Shown piece after piece: positions 14,484 through 15,187 of a DNA stretch of 15,187 nucleotides (positions are counted from its first letter, which is position 1; each line of letters starts with the position of its first letter). Location: NCBI GenBank assembly GCA_030641535.1, contig DAOWHG010000079.1:1-15187 (forward strand), given 5' to 3'. The position numbers and the translations under genes were made by a program. The stretch is from Mycoplasmatota bacterium (GTDB taxonomy: Bacteria > Bacillota_I > Bacilli_A > Izemoplasmatales > Izemoplasmataceae). Under the pieces are notes generated by a model. It was not told where the DNA came from and did no database searches. It saw only the letters and a program-made list of their open reading frames with translations.

Positions 14484-15187
14484 TCACCTATCTAGTAAAT
14501 CTTTAAACTCCTGTTCAGATAATACTTTTAACCCTAGTTCAATTGCCTTTGTTAACTTACTACCAGCGTCACTTCCAGCAACAACATAGTCTGTTTTCTT
14601 GCTTACACTACCTGACACTTTTCCACCTAAAGACTCTATAATTGCTTTTGCTTCATCTCTTTTAAATATCTCAAGTTTACCTGTTAAAACAAATGTTTTA
14701 GCATTAAACTCATCTTTTTTCTTGATATTACTAGTATATCTAGTATTTAACCCTAAATGTTGTAAATCACTCAATAAAATTACATTTTCTTTATCTCTAA
14801 AATAATCAATGATACTTCGGGCGATTACATCTCCAATTTCATCGATACTAATTAAATCTTCATAAGTCCAGATTCCCATTTTATCTAAATCTGGGTAGTT
14901 AGCAGCAATAACTTTAGATACTTTTTCACCAACATGTCTAATTCCAAGACCAAATATCAACTTATCTAGGTTACTTTTTTTGCTTCTCTCAATATTTTCA
15001 AGAAGTTTATCAATACTCTTAATTCCAAAACCTTCTTTTACAATAAGTTCTTCTCGATGGTTCTTTAATAAGTAAATATCTTTAACAGACTTCAATAATC
15101 CATCATTATAAAACTGTTCAATGATTCGTTCTCCTAACCCTTCAATATACATAGCTTTTCCTGAAGCAAAATGTATTAATCCTTCCA
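14484..15187 (-). CDS. ligA: NAD+-dependent DNA ligase, C-terminal part (cut by window edge)
   Basis: Seals nicks in replication and repair using NAD+. Only the last 233 or so codons are present, and the reading frame is open to the window end. It begins EGLIHFASGKAMYIEGLGE, which matches the region just after the zinc finger of LigA, so the methionine at 15150-15152 is internal and not a start. Helix-hairpin-helix repeats follow (for example LIFGLGIRHVGEKVSKVIA). A C-terminal BRCT domain (about the last 75 residues) has FVLTGKLEIFKRDEAKAIIESLGGKVSGSVSKKT broken into its usual strands and helices. The adenylation domain and zinc finger lie outside. It is followed by uvrA after 4 bp, pairing two repair genes. 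Confidence 0.96.
   Translation of the reverse strand, partial: EGLIHFASGKAMYIEGLGERIIEQFYNDGLLKSVKDIYLLKNHREELIVKEGFGIKSIDKLLENIERSKKSNLDKLIFGLGIRHVGEKVSKVIAANYPDLDKMGIWTYEDLISIDEIGDVIARSIIDYFRDKENVILLSDLQHLGLNTRYTSNIKKKDEFNAKTFVLTGKLEIFKRDEAKAIIESLGGKVSGSVSKKTDYVVAGSDAGSKLTKAIELGLKVLSEQEFKDLLDR

Noticed and set aside
14484..15152. A short complete gene starting at the methionine at 15150-15152
   Set aside because: The frame stays open to the window end and the upstream codons match the LigA region before the EGLGE motif. It is a truncated ligA, not a separate gene.

Overview
The window looks like ordinary chromosomal DNA of a low-GC Gram-positive bacterium (Bacillota, class Bacilli). The evidence is the strong A+T bias, AGGAGG/AGGTG-type ribosome binding sites, sigma-A-like promoters, a class III fructose-1,6-bisphosphatase, a WhiA homologue, and a thioredoxin-type ArsC with an ACR3 pump. 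UGG codes for Trp, as in the standard code. I suspect a Gemella- or Staphylococcus-like lineage, but the sequence alone does not settle the genus. No phage, transposon, CRISPR array or integrase is visible.

Layout, left to right. (1) Positions 1-92 hold an A+T-rich two-way terminator. (2) A FrnE-like DsbA-family oxidoreductase lies on the minus strand with its own promoter. (3) A minus-strand arsenic operon, arsR-acr3-arsC, starts at a perfect TTGACA -35 box set among two palindromes and ends in a hairpin overlapping the arsC stop codon. (4) A tRNA-Ser(GCU) gene has its own promoter and terminator; the promoter sits inside an inverted repeat that may also end tex transcription. (5) tex is followed by a membrane-anchored thioredoxin-like protein gene, both minus. 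(6) A 167-bp divergent promoter region separates the thioredoxin-like gene from fbp, the only clear plus-strand gene. (7) fbp and acpS converge on one 13-bp hairpin that overlaps both stop codons. (8) whiA-acpS form a small overlapping operon with its own promoter. (9) ligA (3' part only) -uvrA-unknown membrane protein-lgt-trxB run as one tightly packed minus-strand cluster ending in a terminator at the trxB stop.

Functionally the window joins DNA repair (LigA, UvrA), transcription-associated functions (Tex, WhiA), lipid and envelope enzymes (AcpS, Lgt) and gluconeogenesis (Fbp). A thiol-redox theme recurs: TrxB supplies reduced thioredoxin, which this type of ArsC needs to reduce arsenate. 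A cytoplasmic DsbA/FrnE protein and an extracytoplasmic thioredoxin-fold protein also lie nearby. Apart from the edge-truncated ligA, all genes appear intact. I found no clearly novel system. The main points of interest are overlaps between control elements and genes, the unknown coiled-coil membrane protein, the ars operators and two start-site revisions. No gene-free stretch exceeds 300 bp.
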